Shown here piece by piece: positions 34,376 to 43,300 of a DNA stretch of 64,000 nucleotides. Both the position numbers and the translations under genes were made by a program. The notes under the pieces are model-generated. The model saw only the letters and a list, made by a program, of their open reading frames with translations, did not search any database and had not been told where the DNA came from. This DNA is from DASYQV01 sp036005125. Lineage in GTDB: Bacteria > Acidobacteriota > Vicinamibacteria > Vicinamibacterales > UBA2999. Position 1 is the stretch's first letter. The number at the start of each line of letters is the position of its first letter. The stretch covers positions 1 through 64,000 of the forward strand of contig DASYQV010000020.1 of the NCBI GenBank assembly GCA_036005125.1, written 5' to 3'.

Positions 34376-34430
34376 GTCTCAGGGCGTAAGGGGCTCAGGA
34401 CTCAAGCCTCTCGAAGCCTTAACTAAGCCA
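34362..34430. repeat. Heptamer repeat spacer, GGCTTAA family (copy 2)
   Basis: CGGCTTAAGGCTTAAGTCTC starts inside the last codons of nadB. Related units (GGGCGTAA, GGGCTCA, GGACTCAA) follow, then inverted CTTAACTAAGCC. It resembles the pilB-pilT spacer but is shorter and more decayed. Confidence 0.7.
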
Positions 34431-34435
34431 TTCAG

Positions 34436-35896
34436 ATGTCCAAAGAAACTGAAATTCCAGATCTGCCAACTGAGATCACTCCGCAGTCGCAGGACTTCGG
34501 CCGCTGGTATATCGATGTCGTCCGGCGCGCTGAGCTCGCAGACTACTCGCCGGTCAAAGGCTGCATGGTCATCCGCCCGTACGGCTACGCGATCTGGGAG
34601 TTGATGCAGCAGGGGCTCGATCGCCGTTTCAAGGCGACCGGTCATGTGAACGCGTACTTCCCCCTGTTCATCCCCGAGAGCCTGTTGATGAAAGAGGCCG
34701 ACCACGTCAAAGGGTTCGCGCCGCAGGTCGCGTGGGTCACCCGCGGAGGCACCGAGGATCTCGAGGAGCGCCTCGTCGTCCGGCCGACGTCGGAGACGAT
34801 CATCGGGACGATGTACGCCAAGTGGGTCCAGTCGTGGCGCGATCTGCCGATTCTCATCAATCAGTGGGCGAACGTCGTGCGGTGGGAGAAGGTGACGCGG
34901 CTGTTTCTGCGCACGACCGAGTTCCTCTGGCAGGAGGGACACACCGCACACGAGACGGCAGAGGAAGCGCAGGAGGAGACGCTGCGGATGCTCGGCGTCT
35001 ACAAGGACTTCGCGCAAACCGATCTCGCCATGCCCGTGATCGACGGCCAGAAGACGGAGAGCGAGAAGTTCGCCGGCGCCGAGCGCACCTATTCCATCGA
35101 GGCGTTGATGCGCGATGGCCGGGCGCTCCAGACGGGAACCTCGCACAATCTCGGGCAGAACTTCGCGAAGGTGTTCGACATCACATTCCAGGCTCGCGAC
35201 AAGTCCGTGCAGTACGTGCACGGCACGTCGTGGGGCGTGTCCACCCGGATGATTGGCGGCGTCATCATGACGCACGGAGACGAGGGAGGGCTGATCCTGC
35301 CGCCGGGGGTCGCGCCGTATCAAGTCGTCATCGTGCCGATCCCGCGTGGGAATTGGAAGGAGACCGTCCTACCGAAGGCGCACGCGATCCGCGACAGCCT
35401 GACCGCCCGCGGTATCCGCGTGATGGTCGACGACCGCGACACGCAGACGCCCGGCTGGAAGTTCAACGAGTGGGAGCTGCGCGGCGTGCCGCTGCGCCTC
35501 GAGATCGGCCCGAAAGACATCGAGAAGTCTCAGGTCGTGCTGGCGCGCCGCGATACGCGCGAGAAGTCGTTCGCGGCGATGGACGGGCTCGCGGGCAGCG
35601 TGGAGGAGATGTTGAAGGCCATCCAGCAGGCGCTCTTCGAGCGTGCGCTGAAGTTCCGCGAGGAGCACACGTCCTCGACCGACTCGTACGACGAGTTCAA
35701 GGAGATCATGGACGGTCGTCCCGGCTTCGTCGTGTCGCCCTGGTGCGGCTCGGCGGAGTGCGAGGCGCAAATCAAGGCGGAGACGCAGGCGACGATCCGG
35801 AACATTCCCTTCAACAGCCAGAAGCCGGTCGGCAAACAGTGCATCAAGTGCGGCGGGCCGGCGGTGTCGACCGCCTGGTTTGCGAAAGCGTACTGA
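34436..35896 (+). CDS. proS: Prolyl-tRNA synthetase, archaeal/eukaryotic type
   Basis: Charges tRNA-Pro. The 486-residue protein lacks the bacterial editing insertion and has the short ProS (type 3) layout. Motif 1 lies around CMVIRPYGYAIWELMQQGLD, motif 2 around VRWEKVTRLFLRTTEFLWQEGHTAH, and motif 3 near GTSWGVSTRMIGGVIMTHGDEGGLILPP. An anticodon-binding domain and a C-terminal zinc domain with cysteines in SPWCGSAECE and KQCIKCGG follow, ending with the family-typical tyrosine (AKAY). This form is found in archaea and some bacteria. The start ATG has no obvious ribosome site because the upstream spacer is repeat DNA. Confidence 0.95.
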   Translation: MSKETEIPDLPTEITPQSQDFGRWYIDVVRRAELADYSPVKGCMVIRPYGYAIWELMQQGLDRRFKATGHVNAYFPLFIPESLLMKEADHVKGFAPQVAWVTRGGTEDLEERLVVRPTSETIIGTMYAKWVQSWRDLPILINQWANVVRWEKVTRLFLRTTEFLWQEGHTAHETAEEAQEETLRMLGVYKDFAQTDLAMPVIDGQKTESEKFAGAERTYSIEALMRDGRALQTGTSHNLGQNFAKVFDITFQARDKSVQYVHGTSWGVSTRMIGGVIMTHGDEGGLILPPGVAPYQVVIVPIPRGNWKETVLPKAHAIRDSLTARGIRVMVDDRDTQTPGWKFNEWELRGVPLRLEIGPKDIEKSQVVLARRDTREKSFAAMDGLAGSVEEMLKAIQQALFERALKFREEHTSSTDSYDEFKEIMDGRPGFVVSPWCGSAECEAQIKAETQATIRNIPFNSQKPVGKQCIKCGGPAVSTAWFAKAY

Positions 35897-35980
35897 AAGT
35901 GGAAAGTTGAAAAGTGGAAAGTAAAAAGTAACTGGAAAGTGCCCTACTTTCCACTTTGCACTTTCCACCTTTTACTTTGA
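35893..35980. repeat. Heptamer inverted-repeat spacer, GGAAAGT family
   Basis: GGAAAGT, GAAAAGT, GGAAAGT and AAAAAGT units follow the proS stop. From 35945 their complements (ACTTTCC, ACTTTGC, ACTTTCC) run into the 3' end of the convergent gene at 35944-36927, which takes its last codons and stop from them. Arms can fold back on each other. Confidence 0.85.
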
Positions 35981-36927
35981 GTGAATTCCGGGTACGTGTT
36001 CTTGAGCCGCCTCATGACGGCGTGACGACTGGTCAGCTTTTCGTGCGCCGCGATCTCGCGCGCGGCCCTGGCCAGATGGTCGCGCCACCAGCGGTCGTCG
36101 TCTGTCGCGGCCCAGGCCCGGGCCAGCGGCTCGAGGCAGGTGGCGTCGCCGATTTCAGCGACAGCCTTCAGGAAGTCGAGCGGCAGCGGAGCCTTCGCGG
36201 CATCGAACGTTTCGCGCAGATCGTACAAGGCAACTCGACTGCCTCGTCGCGCGAGCACCGCATGCGCGGCTCCGCGTGCCGTCCGCCACTCCTGCTGCCG
36301 CGACCCCGGCGGCTCGTGCCGTTCGCGTTCGCGAATCTCGACGATGCAATCGTGAATTTCGGAGAGCGGGGCGCTGATGCCGTGATCCGCCAGCCACGTA
36401 CGCATATCCGCAGGATGACCTGACGCGCGCCCATCGCCCGCGCGGTCCGTGCCGACCTGCGCGGCCATTCCTGGATCTCCCGCCGCAACCCGCAGGAGCA
36501 CGGGCTGGACGATGCCGGAAGGGAGCTCTGCCAGCGCGTCGAGCGCCGCGAGACGAGCCGAGGCAGGCCGTGCGCGGTCGAGCGCGAGCGCGGTGAGGGC
36601 GTCAAGCGCGCGTGCGTCAGGCTCCGACGGCACCCACCTGCGCGCCGCCGCCGCCGCGGCGGTCGCGACGTTCACGTCGGCATCGCTCAGCGCATCGATC
36701 GCGGCGCCACGCGCGCGCGGGTCGTCGATCCCTTCGAGCGTCCTCAACGCGGCCGCGCGTGCAACGGGATCCGCACCTGATCCTGCCAGCGCCACGAGCC
36801 GATCGACGGCACGTGCCCCAATGACGCGAAGTCGCGCGATGGCGGCCTCCCGTTCGACCGGCGAGCCGCGGGTGAGCGTCGTCACGAGCCTGTCGACTTC
36901 GCGCGCCAATGACGACCGGATGACCAT
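35944..36927 (-). CDS. HEAT-repeat-like helical protein
   Basis: A 327-residue, Ala/Arg/Asp-rich protein with no signal peptide. The first 150 residues read as HEAT or Armadillo-like repeats (for example SPVEREAAIARLRVIGARAVDRLVAL, then PVARAAALRTLEGIDDPRARGAAIDALSDADV), which form helical protein-binding scaffolds. The second half is less regular, with a repeated RLLDL-like pattern not assignable to a known family. A function cannot be given. The last residues KRWKVQSGK and the stop are encoded by a GGAAAGT repeat array, so the native end of the protein has probably been altered. It converges on proS and lies upstream of a repeat that separates it from tatC. Confidence 0.75.
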   Translation of the reverse strand: MVIRSSLAREVDRLVTTLTRGSPVEREAAIARLRVIGARAVDRLVALAGSGADPVARAAALRTLEGIDDPRARGAAIDALSDADVNVATAAAAAARRWVPSEPDARALDALTALALDRARPASARLAALDALAELPSGIVQPVLLRVAAGDPGMAAQVGTDRAGDGRASGHPADMRTWLADHGISAPLSEIHDCIVEIRERERHEPPGSRQQEWRTARGAAHAVLARRGSRVALYDLRETFDAAKAPLPLDFLKAVAEIGDATCLEPLARAWAATDDDRWWRDHLARAAREIAAHEKLTSRHAVMRRLKNTYPEFTQSKRWKVQSGK

Positions 36928-36928
36928 C

Positions 36929-37013
36929 GAACGATTTGCGATTTGCGAGTTGCGATTTGTGATTGTTCGGTGATGTGCGATTTGTGATTGGCGATTTCAA
37001 TTACGAATCGGGA
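36929..37013. repeat. Heptamer repeat spacer, AATCACA family (copy 3)
   Basis: Between the HEAT-like gene start and the tatC stop, the plus strand reads CGATTTGCGATTTGCGAGTT, then GCGATTTGTGATTG twice and CGATTTCAATTACGAATC. Orientation is mostly TGATTTG here, with only a short inverted end. Confidence 0.75.
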
Positions 37014-37046
37014 ATGTCACTCTCCTTCGGGAATGTCACTCTCCTC
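37009..37046. repeat. 19-bp tandem duplication at the tatC 3' end
   Basis: CGGGAATGTCACTCTCCTT (37009-37027) is repeated at 37028-37046 with one change. Since 19 is not a multiple of three, the second copy is read in another frame; the duplication creates the tatC stop codon and the extra residues PEGE. Confidence 0.8.
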
Positions 37047-37862
37047 AACGGCCCTCTTCCTCCCGAAGGCCCAAGCGAGTCCGATGCTGAGAATATAGAG
37101 GAGGATGACCGGCCCGCCCATCGCGAGCATCCCGACGCCGCCGCCGTCGGGTGAGAGCACGGCCGCTGCGATGGTGATGAGCAGCACCGCGTACTTGAAG
37201 TTGCGGATCATGAACCGCGGGGTCACCATGCCCATCCGGGCGAGGAACAGTACCAGCGTCGGAAGCTGGAACGTGATGCCCAGCGCGAGGATCAGCCTGA
37301 GGTACATGGAGAACGCCGGCTCCACGCGCGGCATGAACGTGAGGATGTCCGTCGTGAAGCCGACGAAGAATCTCCACGTGATCGGAAACACCACGTAGTG
37401 CGAGAAGGCGGCGCCGAGAACGAAGAAGACCGAGGACATCGCCACGAACGGAATGGCCAGTTTTTTCTCGTGCACAAAAAGTCCCGGCGCGACAAACAGC
37501 CATACCTGCGCGAAGACGAGCGGCGATGCGATGATCAGTCCCGAGATCAGCGCGATCTTGATCATCAGCATGAACGCTTCAGAAGGGTCGGTATACACGA
37601 GCGTTCCACCCGGCGGCAGCAGCTGCTGCATCGGCCGCATGATGAAGTCGAAGATGTTGTAGACGAAGAAGAGCGCGATCAGGAACCCGACGAGCACCGA
37701 GACAAGGGCCCAGATGATCCGCCGGCGAAGCTCGTCGAGGTGCTCCAGAAACGACATCCGGCCACCAGCTTCGAGCTCGCCATCCTCGGCTTCACGGCGG
37801 TCTAGATCGTCATCGTCCTCTTTTCGATCGGACCCTGGCGTGGGGAACGGGACGAGCGCCAT
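37017..37862 (-). CDS. tatC: Sec-independent protein translocase subunit TatC
   Basis: Receptor of the twin-arginine export system. The 281-residue protein has a charged cytoplasmic N-terminus (DRKEDDDDLDRREAEDGELEAGG), then the TatC signature MSFLEHLDELRRRIIWALVSV (residues 36-56), and six helices. These include PLVFAQVWLFVAPGLFVHEKK with the conserved FxxPGL-type loop and AAFSHYVVFPITWRFFVGF. The N-terminal extension of about 35 acidic residues is unusual. tatA lies 9 nt upstream on the same strand and both are read from a consensus promoter at 38240-38268. A likely client is the cupredoxin at 49054. Confidence 0.95.
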   Translation of the reverse strand: MALVPFPTPGSDRKEDDDDLDRREAEDGELEAGGRMSFLEHLDELRRRIIWALVSVLVGFLIALFFVYNIFDFIMRPMQQLLPPGGTLVYTDPSEAFMLMIKIALISGLIIASPLVFAQVWLFVAPGLFVHEKKLAIPFVAMSSVFFVLGAAFSHYVVFPITWRFFVGFTTDILTFMPRVEPAFSMYLRLILALGITFQLPTLVLFLARMGMVTPRFMIRNFKYAVLLITIAAAVLSPDGGGVGMLAMGGPVILLYILSIGLAWAFGRKRAVEESDIPEGE

Positions 37863-37871
37863 TGCGGCGGA

Positions 37872-38168
37872 TCAGGCCCCGGTTCCGTGGGTCCGGCCTA
37901 CGGGCGTCGGCTCCGCGACGGGAGGCGGCGGGGTCGGTGACGGGGTCGGTGACGGGGGCGTCGCGGCGGCGGGTGTGGCGCGCTCGCGCTGCTCCTCGAT
38001 TCGGATCTCTTCTTCGAGCGTCGAACGAAGCTCGTTGGATGCCCGCTTGAACTCGCCAATGCTCTTGCCCAGCGAACGGCCCAGCTCGGGCAGCTTGCGC
38101 GGCCCGAAAATGATCAACGCGATCACCAGGATGATGATCAGCTCCGGCATCCCGATGGAACCAAACAT
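37872..38168 (-). CDS. tatA: Twin-arginine translocase subunit TatA/TatB
   Basis: Pore-forming component of Tat export. The 98-residue protein has the N-terminal helix GMPELIIILVIALIIFGPRKLPEL with the conserved FGP hinge, an amphipathic helix (GRSLGKSIGEFKRASNELRST) and a Pro/Thr-rich tail. TatA normally has F-G at the hinge, as here. It is directly upstream of tatC, separated by 9 nt. With no separate TatB seen, this subunit may perform both roles. It has a strong sigma-70-like promoter 72 nt upstream. Confidence 0.92.
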   Translation of the reverse strand: MFGSIGMPELIIILVIALIIFGPRKLPELGRSLGKSIGEFKRASNELRSTLEEEIRIEEQRERATPAAATPPSPTPSPTPPPPVAEPTPVGRTHGTGA

Positions 38169-38239
38169 AAGTCGTGCTCCAGCCGGCCCCGGGCCGGCAT
38201 TGACGTCTGAACGGTGAATCGCCGCAAGTCGTTCATCGG

Positions 38240-38268
38240 ATTATAGAAAGCCCTTCCGGGCGGGTCAA
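38240..38268 (-). promoter_or_regulatory. Sigma-70-type promoter of tatA-tatC
   Basis: On the minus strand TTGACC (38263-38268) and TATAAT (38240-38245) are separated by exactly 17 bp. It is the strongest housekeeping promoter in the window and points at tatA, 72 nt away. Confidence 0.85.
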
Positions 38269-38352
38269 GGCAGCGTTCGTCGAGCCCCGCGGGCGGCCGC
38301 CGGCCGCGGTCCCGGCCGCGAAGTCTCTGTCGCACCTCGGGTTATTTCCTGT

Positions 38353-38358
38353 TAGAGT
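38353..38358 (+). promoter_or_regulatory. Leaderless-type -10 element of the S41 protease gene
   Basis: TAGAGT ends 6 nt before the ATG at 38365, the position expected of a -10 box when the mRNA starts at or near the start codon. No ribosome site is visible before this ATG. Confidence 0.4.
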
Positions 38359-38364
38359 CGGACT

Positions 38365-39999
38365 ATGCGCAGCTATCGGTCTATTTCTGCCGTCGTGTTC
38401 GCGGTCATTTTTTGCGCCGTCGCCGGGGGGGTCTTCGGGCGGAGCGCTCTTGCGCTCCAGGACCAGGTTCCCGAGCAGTACAAGGTCTTCACGGCTGCGC
38501 TGAGCGCGATCGACGCCAATTATGTTGGCTCGGTCGAGTCGGATCGGCTGGTGTACAGCGCCATCACCGGCATGCTTCAGACGTTGGACCCTCATTCGAG
38601 CTTCATGGATCCGCGCACCTACGCGCAGATGCGGGAAAGACAAGAAGGACGGTATTACGGGCTCGGCATCACGATCGCGGTCGTCGATGGCGAAATCACC
38701 GTGCTCTCGCTGTTCGAGGGATCGCCCGCCTATCAGAAGGGCGTGCGCCGCGGTGACGTGATTGCCAAGATTGGTGACGAGGACACCAAGGGCTGGACGA
38801 GCGACCAGGCGGTGCGGAAGCTGCGCGGCCCGAAGGGAACGCCTGTTGACATCTCGTTGAGGCGCGGCGGTTACGAGAAGCTGATCCCCCTGCAGGTGAC
38901 GCGGGACGAAATCCACATTCCAACCATTCCTGCCGCGTTCATGATCGACAACACGACCGGTTATGTGCGCCTGCAGGACTTCGCCGAGAACACCGACCAG
39001 GAGCTCGGGACCTCGCTGCGCGATCTCTCCAGCAAGGGTATGCAGCGCCTGCTGCTCGACCTGCGCAACAATCCGGGCGGACCGCTCGATCAGGCGATTC
39101 GCGTCTCGAATCGCTTCCTGCCGCGTGGTGATCTAATCGTGTACACGCGCGGCCGTGTGCCGAATTCCGATCAGGACTATCGCGCGACCGAACACAGCGA
39201 CTATCTCAGGCTGCCAATGGTCGTGGTCGTGAACCGGAACAGCGCGAGCGCGTCCGAGATCGTCACGGGCGCGCTGCAGGATCACGACCGGGCGCTGGTG
39301 GTCGGCGAGACGACGTTCGGCAAGGCACTCGTGCAGTCGGTTTATCGTGTGAGCCAGGGCGCAGGCGTCGCGGTGACGACGGCGAGGTACTACACGCCGA
39401 GCGGCCGGTTGATCCAGCGGCCGTGGGATGGCAGCTTCGACGAGTACCTCACCTATACGTTGCGAGATCAGGAGCCCGACAAGCGTACGCGTTCCTCGGC
39501 AGACCTCAAGCTCACCGACGCCGGCCGCAAGGTGTACGGTGGCGGTGGCGTCGAGCCCGATCAGCGATTTGACGGGCCGATCGATGGCTTCAATCCGACG
39601 CGCTTCGGCCGCATGATCTACAACCGGAACCTCCCGGACAGCTTCGCGCAGCGCTTTTCGCGAAGGGGCGACACCCGCATCGCGCCGAGCACCAGTGGCA
39701 CGGCCCGCCCGCTCGGTACCGACTTTGTCGTCGATGACGCGATGATGAAGGAGTTCAAGGAGTTCCTGCAGAAGCTGCGCGTGAAGATCGATGAAGCGGC
39801 GTGGCAGAAAGACCAGGAGTTCCTGCGCGCGATCGTTCGCTACGAGATCGATCTGGATCTGTTCGGCGTCGCTCAGGCGCGACGGAACCTGTCGCAGCAC
39901 GATCCGCAGCTGCAGTTCGCGCTCCAGCAGTTTCCCGAAGCCGAGAAGCTGGCCGCGTTGAGCCGGAACAAGATGACGAACCGGGGAGACCGCAGGTAG
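38365..39999 (+). CDS. ctpA: Carboxy-terminal processing protease (S41 family, CtpA-like)
   Basis: Periplasmic serine protease of 544 residues. It has a leader (MRSYRSISAVVFAVIFCAVAGG), a cap region with DPHSSFMDPRTY, a PDZ domain (about residues 95-180, with GLGITIAVVDGEITVLSLFEGSPA), and the protease domain. The dyad fits S295 in NSASASEIV and K320 in TFGKALVQ, 25 residues apart as usual. A C-terminal extension of about 150 residues after RYYTPSGRLIQRPWD is longer than in classic CtpA. Such enzymes trim peptidoglycan hydrolases or other envelope proteins. No ribosome site precedes the ATG; a -10-like box sits 6 nt before it. It is divergent from tatA. Confidence 0.92.
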   Translation: MRSYRSISAVVFAVIFCAVAGGVFGRSALALQDQVPEQYKVFTAALSAIDANYVGSVESDRLVYSAITGMLQTLDPHSSFMDPRTYAQMRERQEGRYYGLGITIAVVDGEITVLSLFEGSPAYQKGVRRGDVIAKIGDEDTKGWTSDQAVRKLRGPKGTPVDISLRRGGYEKLIPLQVTRDEIHIPTIPAAFMIDNTTGYVRLQDFAENTDQELGTSLRDLSSKGMQRLLLDLRNNPGGPLDQAIRVSNRFLPRGDLIVYTRGRVPNSDQDYRATEHSDYLRLPMVVVVNRNSASASEIVTGALQDHDRALVVGETTFGKALVQSVYRVSQGAGVAVTTARYYTPSGRLIQRPWDGSFDEYLTYTLRDQEPDKRTRSSADLKLTDAGRKVYGGGGVEPDQRFDGPIDGFNPTRFGRMIYNRNLPDSFAQRFSRRGDTRIAPSTSGTARPLGTDFVVDDAMMKEFKEFLQKLRVKIDEAAWQKDQEFLRAIVRYEIDLDLFGVAQARRNLSQHDPQLQFALQQFPEAEKLAALSRNKMTNRGDRR

Positions 40000-40083
40000 T
40001 CGATTCTCGATTCTTGATTCTTGATTCATGATTGGGTGGTCGATTCCGGAATCAAGAATCAACAATCATGAATCAAGAATGAG
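40000..40083. repeat. Heptamer inverted-repeat spacer, AATCAAG/AATCATG family (copy 1)
   Basis: TCGATTCTCGATTCTTGATT and related units (TTGATTC, ATGATTG) follow the protease stop. They are followed by AATCAAG, AATCAAC, AATCATG and AATCAAG up to 40081. Both halves have a 7-bp period and are complementary. Confidence 0.88.
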
Positions 40084-40140
40084 TAACACCATCCCTCCGT
40101 TGGGGTCCCAGCCCCAAAATATTGTGGTGTCACTTTAGTC

Positions 40141-40169
40141 TTGCCCCAATGGCTTGGCGTTGTTAGACT
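40141..40169 (+). promoter_or_regulatory. Sigma-70-type promoter of smc
   Basis: TTGCCC (40141-40146), a 17-bp spacer and TAGACT (40164-40169) lie about 145 nt before the smc ATG. Nothing else in the 40084-40312 stretch is recognisable. Confidence 0.5.
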
Positions 40170-40312
40170 GAGCGGCGGTTTCACGCAGCGTCGACGAGCC
40201 GGCTGTTCCCAGCAGCACGTCGTTGACGGCTGACAGTTCTCGACTTCCAGCCGGGGGTGGAGAACGCAGGTCTTTCACATACTCGCCACCGCAACCGCGA
40301 CCGAGGATCGGA

Positions 40313-43300
40313 ATGCGTCTCGAACGCCTCGAAATCTCCGGTTTCAAATCGTTCTCCGACCGCGCCGAGCTCGCGTTCGACCAGGGCGTCACTGCCATCG
40401 TCGGGCCGAACGGGTGCGGCAAGAGCAACCTCGCCGATGCGATCACGTGGGTGCTCGGAGAGCAGAGCGCCAAGAGCCTGCGCGGCGACAGGATGGAGGA
40501 CGTGATCTTCAACGGCAGCGACGGTCGGAGGGCCGGCGCCACCGCCGAAGTCCGCCTGCGCTTGTCCGGCCTCGCCGCGCCGTCGAAAGCCGCGAGCGAG
40601 GCGCTCGGCGCATCCGACGCGCGTAGTCTGGTGCCGTTCGCGCCGGCCGATGGCAACGGCAACGGCCATCATCCTGACGCCGATCCGCACGGCAACGGGA
40701 ACGGTCATCGCGACGGCCGTCTCTCGGAGGTGATCGAGGCGCTTACACGAGACGTCGAGGTCACGCGGCGTCTCTACCGGTCCGGCGAAAGTGAATACCT
40801 GATCGACGGAGAGGTGTGCCGGCTGAGGGATGTTCACGAGCTGCTGATGGACACGGGCCTCGGCGCCAAGGCCTACGCGATCATCGAGCAGGGGAAGATC
40901 GGCATGATTCTCAGCTCCCGACCTGCCGATCGGCGGCAGCTCGTCGAGGAGGCCGCGGGGATCACGAAATACCGGTCGCGTCGCCGGGCGGCCGAGCTGA
41001 AGCTCGAGGCGGCGCAGCAGAACCTGGTTCGCATCGACGACATCGTCTTCGAGGTCGAAAAGCAGCGGGGCGCACTGAAGCGGCAGGCGGCGAAGGCGCG
41101 GCGTTACAAACGGCTGCACGACGAGTGGCGCCGCTGGGAGAAAGTTCTCTTTGCACGGCGTTATCGCGAGCTCGCTGCGAGCATCGAGGCCGCACGCGCG
41201 CGTCTCGCCGAGGCGCGGCAGCGCGAAGCCGCGGCGGCAGCCGGACTCGCCGCCGCCGAAGCGGCGCTTGCCCGGCTGCGGATCGAGCAGGCGGAGGCCG
41301 ACAACCGCGCGGCCGCCGAGCGTGAAGATGCGCACGGTCGCGAGCTCGATATCAACCGGCGTCAGCAGCAGCTCGAATTCAACCGGCAGCACGCTGAAAC
41401 GCTGGCTGCGCGCGCCGAGAACATCGAGGCTGAACTCCGGGATCTGGGTGCTCGCCGGGCGCCGGCGCGCCTTCTGATCGAGTCGCGCCAGCGCGCTGCG
41501 GCCGAGGCGGAGCGCGCGCGCGACCAGGCGGCGGCCCTGCTGGCCGAGGCCAACGAGGCGTACAGCGCGGCGCAGCGTCAGATCGAGGGGCTGGATGCGG
41601 ACGTGGAAGCCGCTCGAAGCGAGGTCTTCGCCGTGATCAACACGGCCACCGCCCTGCGGCACGCAATGGACCACGCCGCCGCGCAGAAGGAGCGTGTCGG
41701 CGAGACGCTCTCGAAGCTCGATGTCGAGCTGGCTGACGTACGCGTCGAGACGGAGAGGGTCGAAGGGGAGCGCGTGGCGGCGGCGGGTGCCCTGTCGTGC
41801 GCCCAGCGAGCGCTCGAGGCGGTCCAGGTCGATCGTGCCGCGCGTGAGTCGGAGCTGGTACGCGCGCGCGCCGAGCACGAGGCGCGTGTACGCGGCGTTC
41901 GCTCGCGCGAGCAGGAGCTCGCCGGACTCGGTGCGCGGCTGGCGTCGCTCGAAGAGCTCGAGGCGAGCCGCGCTGGATTCGGCGACGCGGCGCGGATGGT
42001 GCTGATGGGAGCCAACGGCCAGGTGGGCCAGCGTGGCGCCGTGGCCGATTACCTCGAGGTCGAGAGCCGCTATGAGCGAGCCGCGGAAGCGTGCCTCGGC
42101 GACCTGCTGGAACACGTCATTGTCGATGACCACGGCCACGCCGCAGCGGGGCTCGCGCTCGTGCGGGAACACGACGCGGGTCGTTGCGGCTTCGTCGTCA
42201 TCGAGGGGTTGTCCGACGACGGGAATCACCCGCCGAACGTGATTCGTATGCCGGGCGTGGTGCCGTTATATGACGTCGTGCGTCTGTCCGGACCCTACGC
42301 CTCGACCCTTCAGAAGGTGCTGCCCGAGGCATACATCGTGGACAACTTCGAACGGGCCGTCGGCGTGGCGCGCGAGACGTCGGCATTCGTCGCCACGCTC
42401 GAGGGCGACGTCTTTCGAGGTCCACACCAGCTCGCGGGCGGCGCAAAGGCCGAAGCGCGTGGGATTCTGCAGACCAAGCGCGAGATCAAGGAGCTCCGTG
42501 AGCGCGCGGCGCGCGGGCGCGAGACGCTCGCCCGGCTCATTGACGAGACTTCTGCCCTCGAGCTCCGCATCGCGCAGTCGATCGAGGCGATCGCGACGCT
42601 GACATCCGAGCAGCATCGTCAGGAAAAAGCGATGGTCGGTCATGAGGCGCAGCTCGCGCGAAGCGCTGAAGACGCCGTTCGTCTCGGCCGGAAAACCGGG
42701 ATCATCGCGCTCGAGCGGCGTCGCGCGGAGGAAGAGCGGACGGCGCTTGAAGCCCGATGTGCGGAGGTCGAGGTTTCCATCGAGCAGTTGGCGGAGGCGC
42801 AGCGCCTGGCTGACATGCAGCTGACAGGGGCTCAGCGGCGTCTTTATCAGGCCAGGGAGACCGTTGACGGACTGGGCCAGCGGGCCGCCGAGGCGCGCGC
42901 CACGTACGCCGGGCTGGTGGAACGGGCGGCGGCGCTCGCTGCCGAGGTCGCGCGACTCGAGGAGGGATCCCGTGAGCTCGAGGAGCGGGTGGCCGCGAAA
43001 GCATCGGAGCTCGGGCAGATTCGCGACCGCCGCGCGGGACTGCTGGACGCCGTTGTCGAAGCCGGACGTATGCTGGACCAGGACGTGCTCGCGCTCGAAG
43101 GGCTCCGCGAGAACCTGAGGGCAGCCGATGCCCATGCCGCGACGATGCGGGAGCGGGTGGACGCGCAGGATGCATTGATCCGGGACGCGCGACGCCGGCT
43201 CGAGGACGTGCGCGCACAGGCAGCCGACCTGGAAGTCGCCCGCGCAACCGAGGAAAGCGATCTATCCCACCTCGCGCAGCGGTGCGTCGACGCGGTCCAG

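Noticed and set aside
40181..42229. Long minus-strand frame across smc
   Set aside because: Antisense of the smc coiled coil; no start signal or recognisable domain.
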